The notes: generated from the letters alone by a model not told the origin. 64,000 bases of DNA from Litoribacillus peritrichatus (GCF_039537985.1 NZ_BAABBN010000007.1:682001-746000); one strand, 5' to 3'; positions 8,636 through 17,805 are shown, counted from the stretch's first letter. Translations and numbers: made by a program.

Positions 8636-9022
8636 ATGAAAATGAATTCAAAAGTACTTGCTGATACTGCATTGAACCAAGTTGATAACGTAGGCTACTA
8701 CCTGTCTGTTTACGGTGTAACGGATAAAGTAACTCGTCATACTTTGATGGCTGGCGTGTTTGAAACCATGCAGCGTTATAACGGTCAGAAAGAAAGTTTA
8801 CAGGTTCGTGTAAACACAACTCGTGTTCGCGTTGAACAAGGCGTTGAAAGCCTGAAGCAGCTTAATCTTACCAAGCCAGAAGGCATTCAGAATCTGACGT
8901 CTTTGGTTTCTAAGCAAGTGGACCAGGCAGGTAAATCTGCTGAGTCGTTAGCGGGTAAGTACATTCCGGCTGCGAAACCACTTGTGTCTAAGTTGAACCA
9001 GCTTCGTGCTCGTATCATCTAA
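8636..9022 (+). CDS. Small helical protein of unknown function (phasin-like composition)
   Basis: This 128-residue protein has no signal peptide, no cysteine and no transmembrane segment. It is predicted to be almost wholly helical, with long Val/Leu/Gln/Lys heptad-like stretches (for example RVRVEQGVESLKQLNL and SLVSKQVDQAGKSAESLAGKYIPAAKP). The pattern recalls phasins and other granule- or surface-coating amphipathic proteins, but I do not recognise the family. Codon choice (CGT, GGT, GTT, AAC, CTG) looks biased as in highly expressed genes. It stands alone between its own promoter region and two hairpins, so it is probably monocistronic and abundant. No polyhydroxyalkanoate genes are nearby, so the phasin idea is weak. 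Confidence 0.7.
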   Translation: MKMNSKVLADTALNQVDNVGYYLSVYGVTDKVTRHTLMAGVFETMQRYNGQKESLQVRVNTTRVRVEQGVESLKQLNLTKPEGIQNLTSLVSKQVDQAGKSAESLAGKYIPAAKPLVSKLNQLRARII

Positions 9023-9034
9023 ACCGCATGAAAC

Positions 9035-9064
9035 CGGGTTGAATTCTTTATATTATTCAATCCG
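9035..9064 (+). terminator. Stem-loop directly after the 128-residue ORF
   Basis: A 10-bp stem (CGGGTTGAAT at 9035-9044 with ATTCAATCCG at 9055-9064, one G-U pair) is followed by TGTTTT. It is plausibly the first of two terminators for the small upstream gene. Confidence 0.6.
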
Positions 9065-9131
9065 TGTTTTCTGAATAATTTACGCGTTTTAAAAGCTATC
9101 TTAGCTTGCTGATTACGACGTAAAATATTCC

Positions 9132-9158
9132 AAAGGCCTCTGTTCTGGAGGCCTTTTT
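9132..9158 (+). terminator. Intrinsic terminator upstream of rarD
   Basis: A perfect 9-bp stem (AAAGGCCTC at 9132-9140 with GAGGCCTTT at 9148-9156), a 7-nt loop and a T-tract. It insulates rarD from the upstream gene. Confidence 0.8.
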
Positions 9159-9202
9159 AGTTTCTGAATTATCTTCCAAATTTTATTACATTCGAGAGTT
9201 TT

Positions 9203-10102
9203 ATGCAGTCTCAACGATCCGGGGCATTTCACCTGTCTATGGTGTTATTGGCTTTTTTTTTCTGGGGTATAACGCCGCTCTATTTTAAATGGCTGGCGCA
9301 CATTTCTGCGGTCGAATTAGTGGTACATCGTGTCATTTGGTCCTCTTTTGTGCTTTGGGGGCTGCTCTACGCTTCGGGATTGTGGTCGGCTTTTCTTGAT
9401 GTTTGGAAGGAGAAAGGTGCTCGTACCCGGCTGCTGTTCACCAGTGTTCTGATTACCGGCAACTGGCTGGTTTTTGTCTATGCTGTGTTGACTGGTCAAA
9501 CGGTGGAAGCGAGCTTAGGTTATTACATTAACCCCTTGGTGAGTATCTTTTTGGGGGCGATATTTTTAAAGGAACAGCTAACACGACTCCAGCTTCTGGG
9601 TGTTTTGATGGCGTTGTCCGGGGTTGTCGCTGAAATTTGGACGGTCGGCTCGCTTTCCTGGGTGGCTCTGTCTCTGGCCATCAGTTTCGCTGTGTACGGA
9701 TTATCGCGCAAGAAGCTGACGCTTCACCCTATGGTTGCCCTCTCTGCCGAAACCACCTGGATGCTGCCTGTCGCGCTGTTGGTTATGATTGCAGGCACCG
9801 CTACCGGCGACTTTGTATTCTTTGACGGGGTGGTGGATTTCAGCCTGCCGTTGATGCTGGCCGGCATAGTGACGGTTGTGCCTTTATTGTTGTACGTGAC
9901 CGGGTTGCCTGGCGTCACTTTGATCGTTGCAGGGTTTGCCCAATACATTGCGCCATCGATGGTGTTTATTCTGGCGATCACTTTGTTTGGTGAAGAGGTC
10001 CCCACGCAGCGGTATTACACCTTTGGCTTGATATGGCTGGCATTGATTATTATTTCGCTGGAAGGCGTGGTGAAGATGAAACGTTCTAAAACAAAACTGT
10101 GA
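9203..10102 (+). CDS. rarD: RarD/EamA-family inner-membrane transporter
   Basis: The 299-residue protein has about ten hydrophobic segments in two EamA halves. It contains the RarD hallmarks: an early FFFWGITPLYFKWL segment, LVVHRVIWS at the end of TM2, and ASLGYYINPLVSIFLG in the first half. E. coli RarD is about the same size and belongs to the drug/metabolite transporter superfamily; its physiological substrate is not settled. The ATG is preceded by GAGAG at short spacing. It stands alone, closed by a hairpin shared with the convergent avtA gene. Confidence 0.88.
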   Translation: MQSQRSGAFHLSMVLLAFFFWGITPLYFKWLAHISAVELVVHRVIWSSFVLWGLLYASGLWSAFLDVWKEKGARTRLLFTSVLITGNWLVFVYAVLTGQTVEASLGYYINPLVSIFLGAIFLKEQLTRLQLLGVLMALSGVVAEIWTVGSLSWVALSLAISFAVYGLSRKKLTLHPMVALSAETTWMLPVALLVMIAGTATGDFVFFDGVVDFSLPLMLAGIVTVVPLLLYVTGLPGVTLIVAGFAQYIAPSMVFILAITLFGEEVPTQRYYTFGLIWLALIIISLEGVVKMKRSKTKL

Positions 10103-10110
10103 AGTGAAGA

Positions 10111-10136
10111 GTCATCCGGCAAGGAAACCGGATGAC
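10111..10136. terminator. Bidirectional hairpin between rarD and avtA
   Basis: A perfect 9-bp stem (GTCATCCGG at 10111-10119 with CCGGATGAC at 10128-10136) and an 8-nt loop lie between convergent genes. A T-rich stretch follows on the + side. It likely ends both transcripts. Confidence 0.75.
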
Positions 10137-10150
10137 CGTAATTTTAGATT

Positions 10151-11410
10151 TTAACCATACAACGCATTTAACTCTTCACAAATGATGGCGATGCCCTTTT
10201 TAACCTGTTCCGGAGACTGGGAGTAATTAATTCGTATGCACTCCTGTTGATGTTTCCATTCTGGGTCTTCTATGCCGGGAAAGAAGTATTGACCCGGTAC
10301 GACAATCACTCCACGGGCTTTTAATCGTTCGTACAGCGTTTGGCTGTCCACCGTCAGGTCTTTGCACCACAACCAAAGAAACATAGCGCCTTCGGGTTTG
10401 TGAATACGCACCGGCAGGTCTTGTAAACCCGTTTCGAGTTGCTCAACCGCCTGCTTGCAACGCTCTTGGTAGAAGGGTCTGATCACTTCTTGGCTGAGGT
10501 GTAAAATGCTGCCAGACTCAATCAACGGCAGGGCCAGTCTTGCTCCGATGCTGTTGGTTGCCAGGTTCATGATGGCATTGATGTTGCTCAGTGCGGTGAT
10601 GATTTCCGGCTTCGCTATGACTATCCCTGTTCGGGCAGCAGGCAGCCCAAACTTGGACAGGCTCAGGCACAGAATGATGTTGTCGTTCCAGACGGGCGTC
10701 GCCTGACTGAAAATAATATCCGGGAACGGGGTGCCATAAGCGCCGTCGATGATTAGCGGAATATCATGCTCTTTTGCCAATTGGTTCAGGTGTTCCACTT
10801 CCTCGTCGGTGACCACGTTGCCCGTCGGGTTTGTGGGTCTTGAGACACAGATAGCAGCCGTCTCGTTTGTTATTTCCAGAGCATTGAAATCAACACGGTA
10901 TTTAAACTGGCGGTCTCCGATCAGTTCTATGTCTGGCTTGAAGGCTTTAAAGAATGACTTAGAGAGTCCTGCGTCTGCGTAACCAATGTACTCCGGTGCC
11001 ATAGGAAACAGAATGTGTTTGTTTTTTCCGTCGCTCTGTTCGCCAGCCAATAAATTGAACAGCATAAAGAAGGCCGATTGGCTGCCGTTGGTCAGGGCAA
11101 TATTATCTTCTGTAAGTGACCAGCCAAATTCGCTCTTTAAGAGCTTGGCAAGCGCGTTTCGAAATGTTTTTTCACCTTGTGGCGTGTCATAAACACCGAT
11201 CAGTTGCTGCAGTTCGTATTGGTCTTCCGCGATATCGACTAAACGTTTCTTAACGATATTTTCAATTTCGGGAATGTGTGCCGGATTGCCGCCCCCCATC
11301 ATTATGATGTCTTTGGCGTTTGGATCGGCTAAAGCGCTTCCCAAATCATCCATCAAATTAAGAATGCCTGACTCACCGGTAAACTTTTTCCCGAAGGAAG
11401 AAAAACTCAT
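10151..11410 (-). CDS. avtA: Valine--pyruvate aminotransferase
   Basis: This 419-residue fold-type I PLP enzyme matches AvtA in length (E. coli about 417). Recognisable blocks are the N-terminal FGKKFTGESGILNLMDDLG with the GGGNPAHIPE motif, SRPTNPTGNVVTDEE (substrate/cofactor loop), and the PLP Schiff-base lysine Lys253 in CLSLSKFGLPAARTG. AvtA transfers the amino group between alanine and 2-oxoisovalerate, making valine and pyruvate in the cytosol. The Shine-Dalgarno AGGAAAG lies close to the ATG. The gene is preceded by a long, A/T-rich 518-bp leader region. It appears monocistronic. Confidence 0.9.
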   Translation of the reverse strand: MSFSSFGKKFTGESGILNLMDDLGSALADPNAKDIIMMGGGNPAHIPEIENIVKKRLVDIAEDQYELQQLIGVYDTPQGEKTFRNALAKLLKSEFGWSLTEDNIALTNGSQSAFFMLFNLLAGEQSDGKNKHILFPMAPEYIGYADAGLSKSFFKAFKPDIELIGDRQFKYRVDFNALEITNETAAICVSRPTNPTGNVVTDEEVEHLNQLAKEHDIPLIIDGAYGTPFPDIIFSQATPVWNDNIILCLSLSKFGLPAARTGIVIAKPEIITALSNINAIMNLATNSIGARLALPLIESGSILHLSQEVIRPFYQERCKQAVEQLETGLQDLPVRIHKPEGAMFLWLWCKDLTVDSQTLYERLKARGVIVVPGQYFFPGIEDPEWKHQQECIRINYSQSPEQVKKGIAIICEELNALYG

Positions 11411-11928
11411 ATCACTTTCCTGTTACTGCAACAATTTAAAAAGGCCATATTGAGGCGTTAACTATAGACAATCGAAATGGAAACCTGACCACAAATTCAT
11501 TTTTTTGATGCTATAGCGGGATACTACGATGATTTGTATTTATTCGTCTATTTTTTGCGTAACAGATTGTAAGGGCGCTTGTTTATCATCGCTAAAGGAC
11601 GGCTTTAAACTCAGATAAAAAGTGCACAAAAAAGGGGCTGTCGAAGCGAATCCCATGTGAAATATACACATATGACCTGTCAACCCCAAATTAGATATTT
11701 AATATTAGAAAAAAGTATGTAAAAAATGCTTTTGAATCTATTGACATTTATAAGTTGTTGATAAATAAGGGGTAAATTAACTGGTTAAAAAATGATCAAT
11801 TTGACCTGTTTGTACCATTTATGACGCTTTGGAGGCATTTTTAATACAAAATCCACAAAGTTATCCACAGAATGTGTGGAAAACAAGCTGAGAGCCGCAG
11901 AACTCAACAGCTTTGCGTTTTTTGTGCA
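11411..11928. promoter_or_regulatory. Long intergenic region upstream of avtA with an inverted pair of DnaA-box-like sites
   Basis: These 518 bp contain no convincing ORF and are strongly A/T-rich. A consensus DnaA box TTATCCACA lies at 11861-11869. Five bases later, an inverted TGTGGAAAA at 11875-11883 reads TTTTCCACA on the other strand, which also fits TTWTNCACA. A small hairpin (ATGTG/CACAT) lies near 11655-11673. The region must hold the avtA promoter, on the minus strand near 11411-11520. No replication-initiator gene is adjacent, so a DnaA-responsive control site or chance is likelier than an origin. Confidence 0.45.
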
Positions 11929-12756
11929 TTAATTGACTAATAATTTGACGGAAATAGCGATCACCACTGTCATAAAAATGGGCTTAATGAGTTTGGCCCC
12001 TTTGGCAATGGCCATGTGCGCGCCAAGCCAGGCGCCGATTAATAAAAACCCTCCCATGGACAGCCCTAATAACCAGTTGACCTGGCCCAATAAAGCGAAG
12101 GTGATGAAGGAAGTGATGTTGCTAATGAAGTTCATTGCCCGGGCGTGGCCGGAGGCCTGTAACAGGGATTGGCGATAAAGCAGTAAATTTGAAACGACCC
12201 AAAAAGAACCTGTGCCCGGCCCCGCAATGCCATCATAAAAGCCGATGGCGGTGCCCTGGGTGATCTTGACCTGATGGCTTTGCGGTGCTGGAGGTCGGTG
12301 TTGATCAAGGCTTGAGTAGTTCTGGAACAACATATAGATGGCAACACTAATAATAAGGACGGGCAATACCTGATTTAAGAATTCTATGCTGATCAGAGTG
12401 GCGCAAATGGTGCCAAATACTGCGCCTGTGAGCGTGGCGACTGAGGATAAGTACCACATCTTAGGCTGGAACACGCCCTGGCGAATAAAGACCAGAGTGG
12501 CGGTAAAAGAACCAAAGGATGCGCAAAGCTTATTGGTGCCAAGCGCAAGATGAGGCGGTAGCCCGGCCATTAACAATGCAGGTATGGTAATGAGACCGCC
12601 GCCGCCAGCAATGGCATCAATCATTCCGGCACTGAAGGCTGCCAGAATTAACAGCAACCACAGTTCCGGGGTGATTAAAGAGGAGGCTGTGATGAACTCA
12701 AGAGCGTTTGTCAGTAATGTAATCAGTTCTTCGATGATGGTACGTTCTCCAGGCAA
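11929..12756 (-). CDS. TSUP (TauE/SafE) family membrane permease
   Basis: The 275-residue protein has about eight hydrophobic segments. Its signature FSAGMIDAIAGGGGLITIPALL followed by GLPPHLALGTNKLCASFGS is typical of the TauE/SafE (formerly DUF81) family, inner-membrane exporters/importers of sulfite, sulfoacetate and related anions. A second half-repeat (AIGFYDGIAGPGTGSFW) confirms the inverted duplication of the family. The start is uncertain: no ATG exists before the first helix, so I take TTG at 12756. This start lies inside the 3' end of the protease gene, giving a 59-bp overlap in another frame and probable translational coupling. Substrate cannot be deduced. Confidence 0.8.
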   Translation of the reverse strand: MPGERTIIEELITLLTNALEFITASSLITPELWLLLILAAFSAGMIDAIAGGGGLITIPALLMAGLPPHLALGTNKLCASFGSFTATLVFIRQGVFQPKMWYLSSVATLTGAVFGTICATLISIEFLNQVLPVLIISVAIYMLFQNYSSLDQHRPPAPQSHQVKITQGTAIGFYDGIAGPGTGSFWVVSNLLLYRQSLLQASGHARAMNFISNITSFITFALLGQVNWLLGLSMGGFLLIGAWLGAHMAIAKGAKLIKPIFMTVVIAISVKLLVN

Positions 12757-15583
12757 ACAGAAGGATCAGAGCGAAAAACAGGGTTTCACCCGGAGCTCTT
12801 AGGATTGCCGAGAATAACGAGATTACAGATCGAGTCAAGTTCAGCAGGGCAGGATGGTCTTGCATCCAGACGACCGCTTTTGGGGAGGCTTGATAGTAAT
12901 AATTGATCAGTTCGCCCCCGCCGGGCAATTTTGCCAATACGTTGTCCCTGAACTGCCTTAGTGTGGACAAATTCTGGTGGCCGTTTGAATAAACGGCAGA
13001 TGCGATGAAGCAGCGACTGTCACTGCCTGAACTGGAGGAAGTGGTTTCACTGGCACTGACGGAAGCGACCCGTGCAACGATTTCCCCGTTAACTTGGTTG
13101 TCCAGGTCAAATTCACTGCCGTCCTCCACCAATATGCTGGCGGTTTCGCTGGCTACCTGGCTGTTTGCAATCTCGGCAGAGCTTAGCCATTGATTGTTGT
13201 TATTGGCCAGATACACGTCGGTGAATTGGCCGTTGGCTGAATCGTTAATGGTCAGCGTAATTTCGCTGGTTTCTGAAGCTGATACAGGCAGGTCTGAAAT
13301 CAATATCTGCTGGACAAGCTGAACGGATAGACCGCTCAACGAGCTGAAATTATTTAATGACAGCGCCTGAACACTGCTCAGTGTTCCTGTCGAGGCGGAC
13401 ATCTGAATGGTCAGACTTTGCTGATCCGTCAGCTGCATAATGCCCGCTGAAGAATTGTTGACGGTCATGGTAAAGGGTTTTTCGTCTTCGTCACTGCTGC
13501 CGTTGGGCTGGAAGGTTATGGAGAAATTAAATGTACCGATTGATGTGACTGTTCCGGTAATTAAGCCACTTTCGGAGAGGCTCAGGCCTGTGGGCAATGC
13601 GCCGGCAGTCAGCTCATAGTCACCACTGGAACTTGCGGCCAGCTGTATTTTAATGTTGCTGCCAAGGCCGACACTGGGCAGCGTTTCAGTCAGCCAGTAA
13701 CTGAAGCTGTTGGCGTCTTCAGGTTGGGTAATGATGGTCGAACTGTAAGCCGAAGATTCGGTGGTGACGTTGCTGGTTCTTGGGTGTACATAATCGTAAC
13801 CCCCCCGGATTCGATAATAATAACTGACACTCTCATCGACGGTGTCCTGGTAGACATTGGCAGGGGCGCTCAAGGTGGCTATCTCTGTAAAGGCACCACC
13901 AGGTTCTCCACGCTCGATCCGCACTTGGTCTGCGTTGAGCGGTGTGCTCCAGGAGAGGGTTACCTGAGTTTCATTGCGGGTGAACGCTAAGTTACTCGGA
14001 GCGCTGATGGTTCGTTTGATGAATAATTGGTTGGAGCTGCTGCTCGGGCTGTGCAATTGGAAAATGCCGGATTTGGTTTCATCAGGCAAAGTCACGTTTA
14101 AACTCTGACTGGTGTGATTATTAAAACTGGTGAATTCTGTCTCTTGCTCTCCGGAGGTAAGAGGCTCAGTAAAGGTGACTCTGTTGACGGTGTTTAAATC
14201 GTAACCGAAAAGTTGGTAGCTGCCGTCGTTTGCCGTCGCCCGGAATAAAGCAAGTGGCGCAGTCCCCGAGTTGACTAATGACGCATTTGCATCCAATACC
14301 ACGGGGGACACCATTTGCCAGTCCAAATCGGCCGACGGCGTTCCTGACGCCAAAAGCCCTGCTTTAATTGAAACATCTGATTGGGTATTTTCAGCTAACA
14401 TGAGCGCGGCGACTCCACTGACCAAGGGGGCCGACATTGAGGTGCCTGTGGAATTTGCGTACTGACCGTTTTTCCAGGTGCTGAATAAGCTGACGCCCGG
14501 TGCTGCAAAATCCACTGATTCTGAGCCAAAGTTACTGTTCGTGTGCAGGGCACCTGAGCCATTTACATTGGCGATGGCCATCAGGTTATCGTAAGAGTTT
14601 CGGAAACTGGCGGGATAAACCGGAGTCTGATCATTATTGGAAGCAAAATTACCGGCTGCGGTAACGATTAAAATACCTTGCTGGTTCGCTTGTTCAACAA
14701 CGGATTTGAGTGTGCTGCTGAAGCTGCTGATGGTGAGGGAGGCGTTAACAATGTCTGCGCCGTTATTTATGGCGTACAGGATGCCTGCCGCGACGTCACT
14801 GACACTGCCCGAGCCTGTATCTCCAAGACTTTTAACTATCATCAGCCGGGCGTTCCAGCACGCGCCGGTTACGCCCGTTGCGTTATTGCCTTGTGCGGCA
14901 ATGAGTCCGGCCACGTGGCTGCCGTGGCCAAAGCCATCGTTAATTTGATTGTTGATGCAGCTGCTTCTGACGCAGGCACCATTGATGTCATCAATGTAGC
15001 CATTGTTGTCGTCATCTATGCCGTTGTCGGGAATTTCGTCGGTGTTCTGCCAGAGGTTCGTGATAAGGTCGGGGTGATCCACATCAATGCCGGTATCAAC
15101 CACAGCGACGACGACATCACTGCAATCGGTTCTGGCGTCCCAGGCGTCGGTTGAGTTGATCTGAGTGTGGTGAGCTTGATTGAAAGCATTGTCGATAAAG
15201 CTCTGGTCATCGGGAATCAAACTGACTTGCGCCCGTTGGTTTTGTTCTGCGCTGATGATTTCCGGGTGCTGTCTGGCGGTTAATAAAAGTTTGGTCAAAG
15301 AAGCGTTTTCAGGCGCTTCTATGGTTGCTGTCCAGTGATTGCCAATTTGGATGACTTGAGTCAGCGGTATTTGGCTGGATTGAAAATGAAAGCCATGCAG
15401 GGCCGGATCACTTCGCCAGGTCGTTATGATGGAGTCGGCATGTACAGTTAGCTGGAAAAAACTCAGGTAAATCAATGTTAAGAGTACAGCTATGAACTTG
15501 AAAGGTTGATGCGCCGTTCGGCAGACTGAAGGTCTGAAAGAAAACAAAGAAGAGAGGGCTTTCAATGATGTGTCTGATTGCAT
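12698..15583 (-). CDS. Secreted S8 (subtilisin-like) serine peptidase with Ig-like and CFI-type C-terminal domains
   Basis: This 961-residue protein has a long signal segment (hydrophobic 31-46, then TVHADS). The S8 catalytic domain (about 150-440) has Asp163 in VVDTGIDVDHPDL, His220 in GHGSHVAGLIAAQ and Ser382 in STGTSMSAPLVSG. Next come FN3-like strands (about 530-610) and a putative Ig/He-PIG repeat (GALPTGLSLSESGLITGTV). Near residue 857 begins a C-terminal domain starting CFIASAVYSNG with LRQFRDNVL and a YYQASP block, found at the end of many exported bacterial proteins. A final hydrophobic helix followed by Arg/His-rich residues suggests membrane retention before release. Shine-Dalgarno is modest (AGGAAA). 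It probably degrades extracellular protein. Confidence 0.87.
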   Translation of the reverse strand: MQSDTSLKALSSLFSFRPSVCRTAHQPFKFIAVLLTLIYLSFFQLTVHADSIITTWRSDPALHGFHFQSSQIPLTQVIQIGNHWTATIEAPENASLTKLLLTARQHPEIISAEQNQRAQVSLIPDDQSFIDNAFNQAHHTQINSTDAWDARTDCSDVVVAVVDTGIDVDHPDLITNLWQNTDEIPDNGIDDDNNGYIDDINGACVRSSCINNQINDGFGHGSHVAGLIAAQGNNATGVTGACWNARLMIVKSLGDTGSGSVSDVAAGILYAINNGADIVNASLTISSFSSTLKSVVEQANQQGILIVTAAGNFASNNDQTPVYPASFRNSYDNLMAIANVNGSGALHTNSNFGSESVDFAAPGVSLFSTWKNGQYANSTGTSMSAPLVSGVAALMLAENTQSDVSIKAGLLASGTPSADLDWQMVSPVVLDANASLVNSGTAPLALFRATANDGSYQLFGYDLNTVNRVTFTEPLTSGEQETEFTSFNNHTSQSLNVTLPDETKSGIFQLHSPSSSSNQLFIKRTISAPSNLAFTRNETQVTLSWSTPLNADQVRIERGEPGGAFTEIATLSAPANVYQDTVDESVSYYYRIRGGYDYVHPRTSNVTTESSAYSSTIITQPEDANSFSYWLTETLPSVGLGSNIKIQLAASSSGDYELTAGALPTGLSLSESGLITGTVTSIGTFNFSITFQPNGSSDEDEKPFTMTVNNSSAGIMQLTDQQSLTIQMSASTGTLSSVQALSLNNFSSLSGLSVQLVQQILISDLPVSASETSEITLTINDSANGQFTDVYLANNNNQWLSSAEIANSQVASETASILVEDGSEFDLDNQVNGEIVARVASVSASETTSSSSGSDSRCFIASAVYSNGHQNLSTLRQFRDNVLAKLPGGGELINYYYQASPKAVVWMQDHPALLNLTRSVISLFSAILRAPGETLFFALILLFAWRTYHHRRTDYITDKRS

Positions 15584-15721
15584 AGGGCTTGGTTTCCTTT
15601 TGACCCAGTGGCCAATTCACGCTGATAAAGACTGCTTTCAGATAGAGTTTTGACTTTGTTCGAGTTACTAATAACGGTAGTTCAAATACGCGAAGTTGAA
15701 TGTATGAAAACGTAAACAGAG

Positions 15722-15789
15722 CCGCCGAACGGTCATTCGATTTGCGTCGGCGGTTCTGGATAAATTTGGCCCTGAACGATTACAGGGCC
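15722..15789 (-). terminator. Two consecutive hairpins after the 662-residue lipoprotein gene
   Basis: Hairpin one pairs 15768-15774 with 15783-15789 (GGCCCTG/CAGGGCC). Hairpin two pairs 15722-15728 with 15747-15753 (CCGCCGA/TCGGCGG) and on the minus strand is followed by a T-rich stretch. Together they are a likely end for the lipoprotein transcript before the protease gene. Confidence 0.5.
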
Positions 15790-15801
15790 GGTATTGCATT
15801 A

Positions 15802-17790
15802 TTATTCTGACTGAACAACCACTTCAGTATCAGAAAGTAGGTCTTCAAGGGAAAACTCCATTTGAGAAGCGGTCATGGTGAAGTCATGTAAGCAGTATTC
15901 ACCGTCACCTGTCTCTTCCCAACCAGTCGGGATGATTTCCAGGGTGTCGTCGGTGTCATCAACTACACCATCCAGATCTTCACAAACGTCGGTTTGGTTA
16001 ACTTCGTCAAAGGTACAGGTCCAGTTTTCAAAGACGCCCACCTCAAACTGTTCAACCACACCATCGCCGTTCAGGTCATCACCAGAGACCGTGTCAGGAA
16101 TGCCATCCTGGTCGGTATCTTCCAGGAAGTAACTGTGGTTCCAGGTGCCTCCTTCCCAGGAGCCTGCTTCTTCTCCCTCACCTTCTACCCAGACGTATTT
16201 AACGAACACGCCAGAGAACATTTCCTCAATAGGGCTACAGTTTTCGCCATTTTCGGTAGCGGATGCCTGTGCGGTTAAGCCTGCGGCAGATGCTGCTTGA
16301 GCCGCCATGATGGAAGTGACCGGGTCGATTTCAGGAACGATATCTTCTGGTACTGTTGGGACATCCAAGCCTACTTGTACTTCGCTGAACTCAAACATAA
16401 ACTCAATGATGGTACCCGTAATGGTCGTACCACCAGTGACCGTAGGCCCATCGACTTGATCTAAGCGATTGCCGTCATCCGGGAAGGTGGTGGTGCCACT
16501 GTCGGTTTCGAAGTCCAGGAAGGTAACTTCTTCTTCGCCTTCTAATGTCTGGATGAGCTCGGTATGAACGTCTGCTCTTTCAAAGCCATCGCCCCAGTCC
16601 AGAGTTACCGTAGTGCCATCGGTGGTGATTTCAGGGTCTTCAAATTGGAACGGTACGGTTGCCAGTCCACCCTCGATGTCCAGTTCATCGTTGCCCATTT
16701 CATCTTCGATGGAAAACTCTGCGAACATTTCACCGAGATTAAACACGTTCATATTACCTGTGTCAGGCGTGTACTCCTGAAGTAATATTGCTGGGCCACT
16801 GTGTCGCTCAACGCAATAGTACCCCCCTTCAGGAAGTTCGCCATCCGCCACATTACACTCGTTGTCTGTGGGTTCGTCGAACCAGAAAGCCACCGTTTCT
16901 TCTGCCGGATCATTCGCATCTTGTTGTCGAATCATTGGAACGTGTAACGAAGGACCCATGGTTTCAAGCATGACTTCCTGGACAATTTCATCAAAGTCGT
17001 CATAAGGGTCAATCTCGAATTCATCAAATGCTGCGGTGGCGCCACTGGCCGGATTTTCAAGGTCAGAGTTGAATTCTTCCTCAAACGTTGGGCCACCGAT
17101 GATGTGCATACCTATGATGGGTTGATCGGTCAGCTCTAACAAATCCGCCAGGGTTTGGTCGCCGTCTTCATCCGGGTTTAAATCAATGACTTCATCGTTA
17201 TCATCCGTAATGAGCTGGTTGAGCAGCTGCAAACTGAACGCTGTTTGATTGGTCCAGGTTGCATGCACCAGGTTCAGTTCAATGCTGTGGCTGCCTTCGT
17301 CCAGTGTGACAAAGCTGGTGGTGGCCGATATTGGCGGTGTATCAAAATCCGGGTTGAGCGATTCAAACTGCAGTGCTTCGACCCGGTAGGTGCCCGGCAC
17401 TAAACTGAGGGACACGGACGGGGAGCCTGCGGTGAGTAAGGCCTCATTGACCACAGGTTCTTCTTCAGGGAAACATTCCCACTCAGGGACTTCCTGATCC
17501 TGTAAACATTGAGCCGTAAATTCTGCGACCTCTAAGGCTTCATCAATGCTACCTGCATCGGATGCGTGAAACAGGATGCTGATGGATTGAGCGTTACCAT
17601 CAATCGCTGCCGCTTGAGCCGACTGAGGAAAGGACGCTGAAATATTGACGCTTGAAGACGCCGCCACCGAGTCACTGGATGAACCGCCACCGCCTGCACT
17701 GCCTACAGAATCCGAGCCAGAACCGGAACCGCCACAGCCGGTTACAGCCCAAGCTGAAGCGATACATACTGCTAGTAATTTCATTTTCAT
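15802..17790 (-). CDS. Large acidic lipoprotein of unknown function
   Basis: The 662-residue protein starts with a lipoprotein signal peptide; the lipobox AVTGC places the lipidated Cys at residue 19. A Gly/Ser-rich tether (GGSGSGSDSV...) follows. The mature part is very rich in Asp and Glu, with Asp-rich loops such as DTDQDGIPDTVSGDDLNGDG that look like thrombospondin-type-3 calcium-binding repeats (about residues 550-570), and several Cys pairs. No enzyme motif is visible. The start is secure: AAGGAG lies 7 bases before the ATG. It follows another giant lipoprotein gene on the same strand after a 79-bp spacer holding a stem-loop, so the pair is probably one transcription unit of outer-membrane or surface proteins. 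Family not recognised. Confidence 0.75.
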   Translation of the reverse strand: MKMKLLAVCIASAWAVTGCGGSGSGSDSVGSAGGGGSSSDSVAASSSVNISASFPQSAQAAAIDGNAQSISILFHASDAGSIDEALEVAEFTAQCLQDQEVPEWECFPEEEPVVNEALLTAGSPSVSLSLVPGTYRVEALQFESLNPDFDTPPISATTSFVTLDEGSHSIELNLVHATWTNQTAFSLQLLNQLITDDNDEVIDLNPDEDGDQTLADLLELTDQPIIGMHIIGGPTFEEEFNSDLENPASGATAAFDEFEIDPYDDFDEIVQEVMLETMGPSLHVPMIRQQDANDPAEETVAFWFDEPTDNECNVADGELPEGGYYCVERHSGPAILLQEYTPDTGNMNVFNLGEMFAEFSIEDEMGNDELDIEGGLATVPFQFEDPEITTDGTTVTLDWGDGFERADVHTELIQTLEGEEEVTFLDFETDSGTTTFPDDGNRLDQVDGPTVTGGTTITGTIIEFMFEFSEVQVGLDVPTVPEDIVPEIDPVTSIMAAQAASAAGLTAQASATENGENCSPIEEMFSGVFVKYVWVEGEGEEAGSWEGGTWNHSYFLEDTDQDGIPDTVSGDDLNGDGVVEQFEVGVFENWTCTFDEVNQTDVCEDLDGVVDDTDDTLEIIPTGWEETGDGEYCLHDFTMTASQMEFSLEDLLSDTEVVVQSE

Positions 17791-17805
17791 AACTAATCTC
17801 CTTGA

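Noticed and set aside
8592..8819. 75-residue minus-strand ORF overlapping the 128-residue gene
   Set aside because: The + strand frame has a Shine-Dalgarno-like lead, codon bias and terminators; the minus frame has none.
11411..11928. Chromosomal or plasmid replication origin
   Set aside because: Only two DnaA-type boxes are present and no dnaA, gidA, parAB or rep gene lies nearby, so an origin is not supported.
14678..15154. 158-residue open frame opposite the S8 protease
   Set aside because: It mirrors the catalytic domain on the other strand. Repetitive Val/Ala/Gly translation is the expected antisense of subtilase codons.
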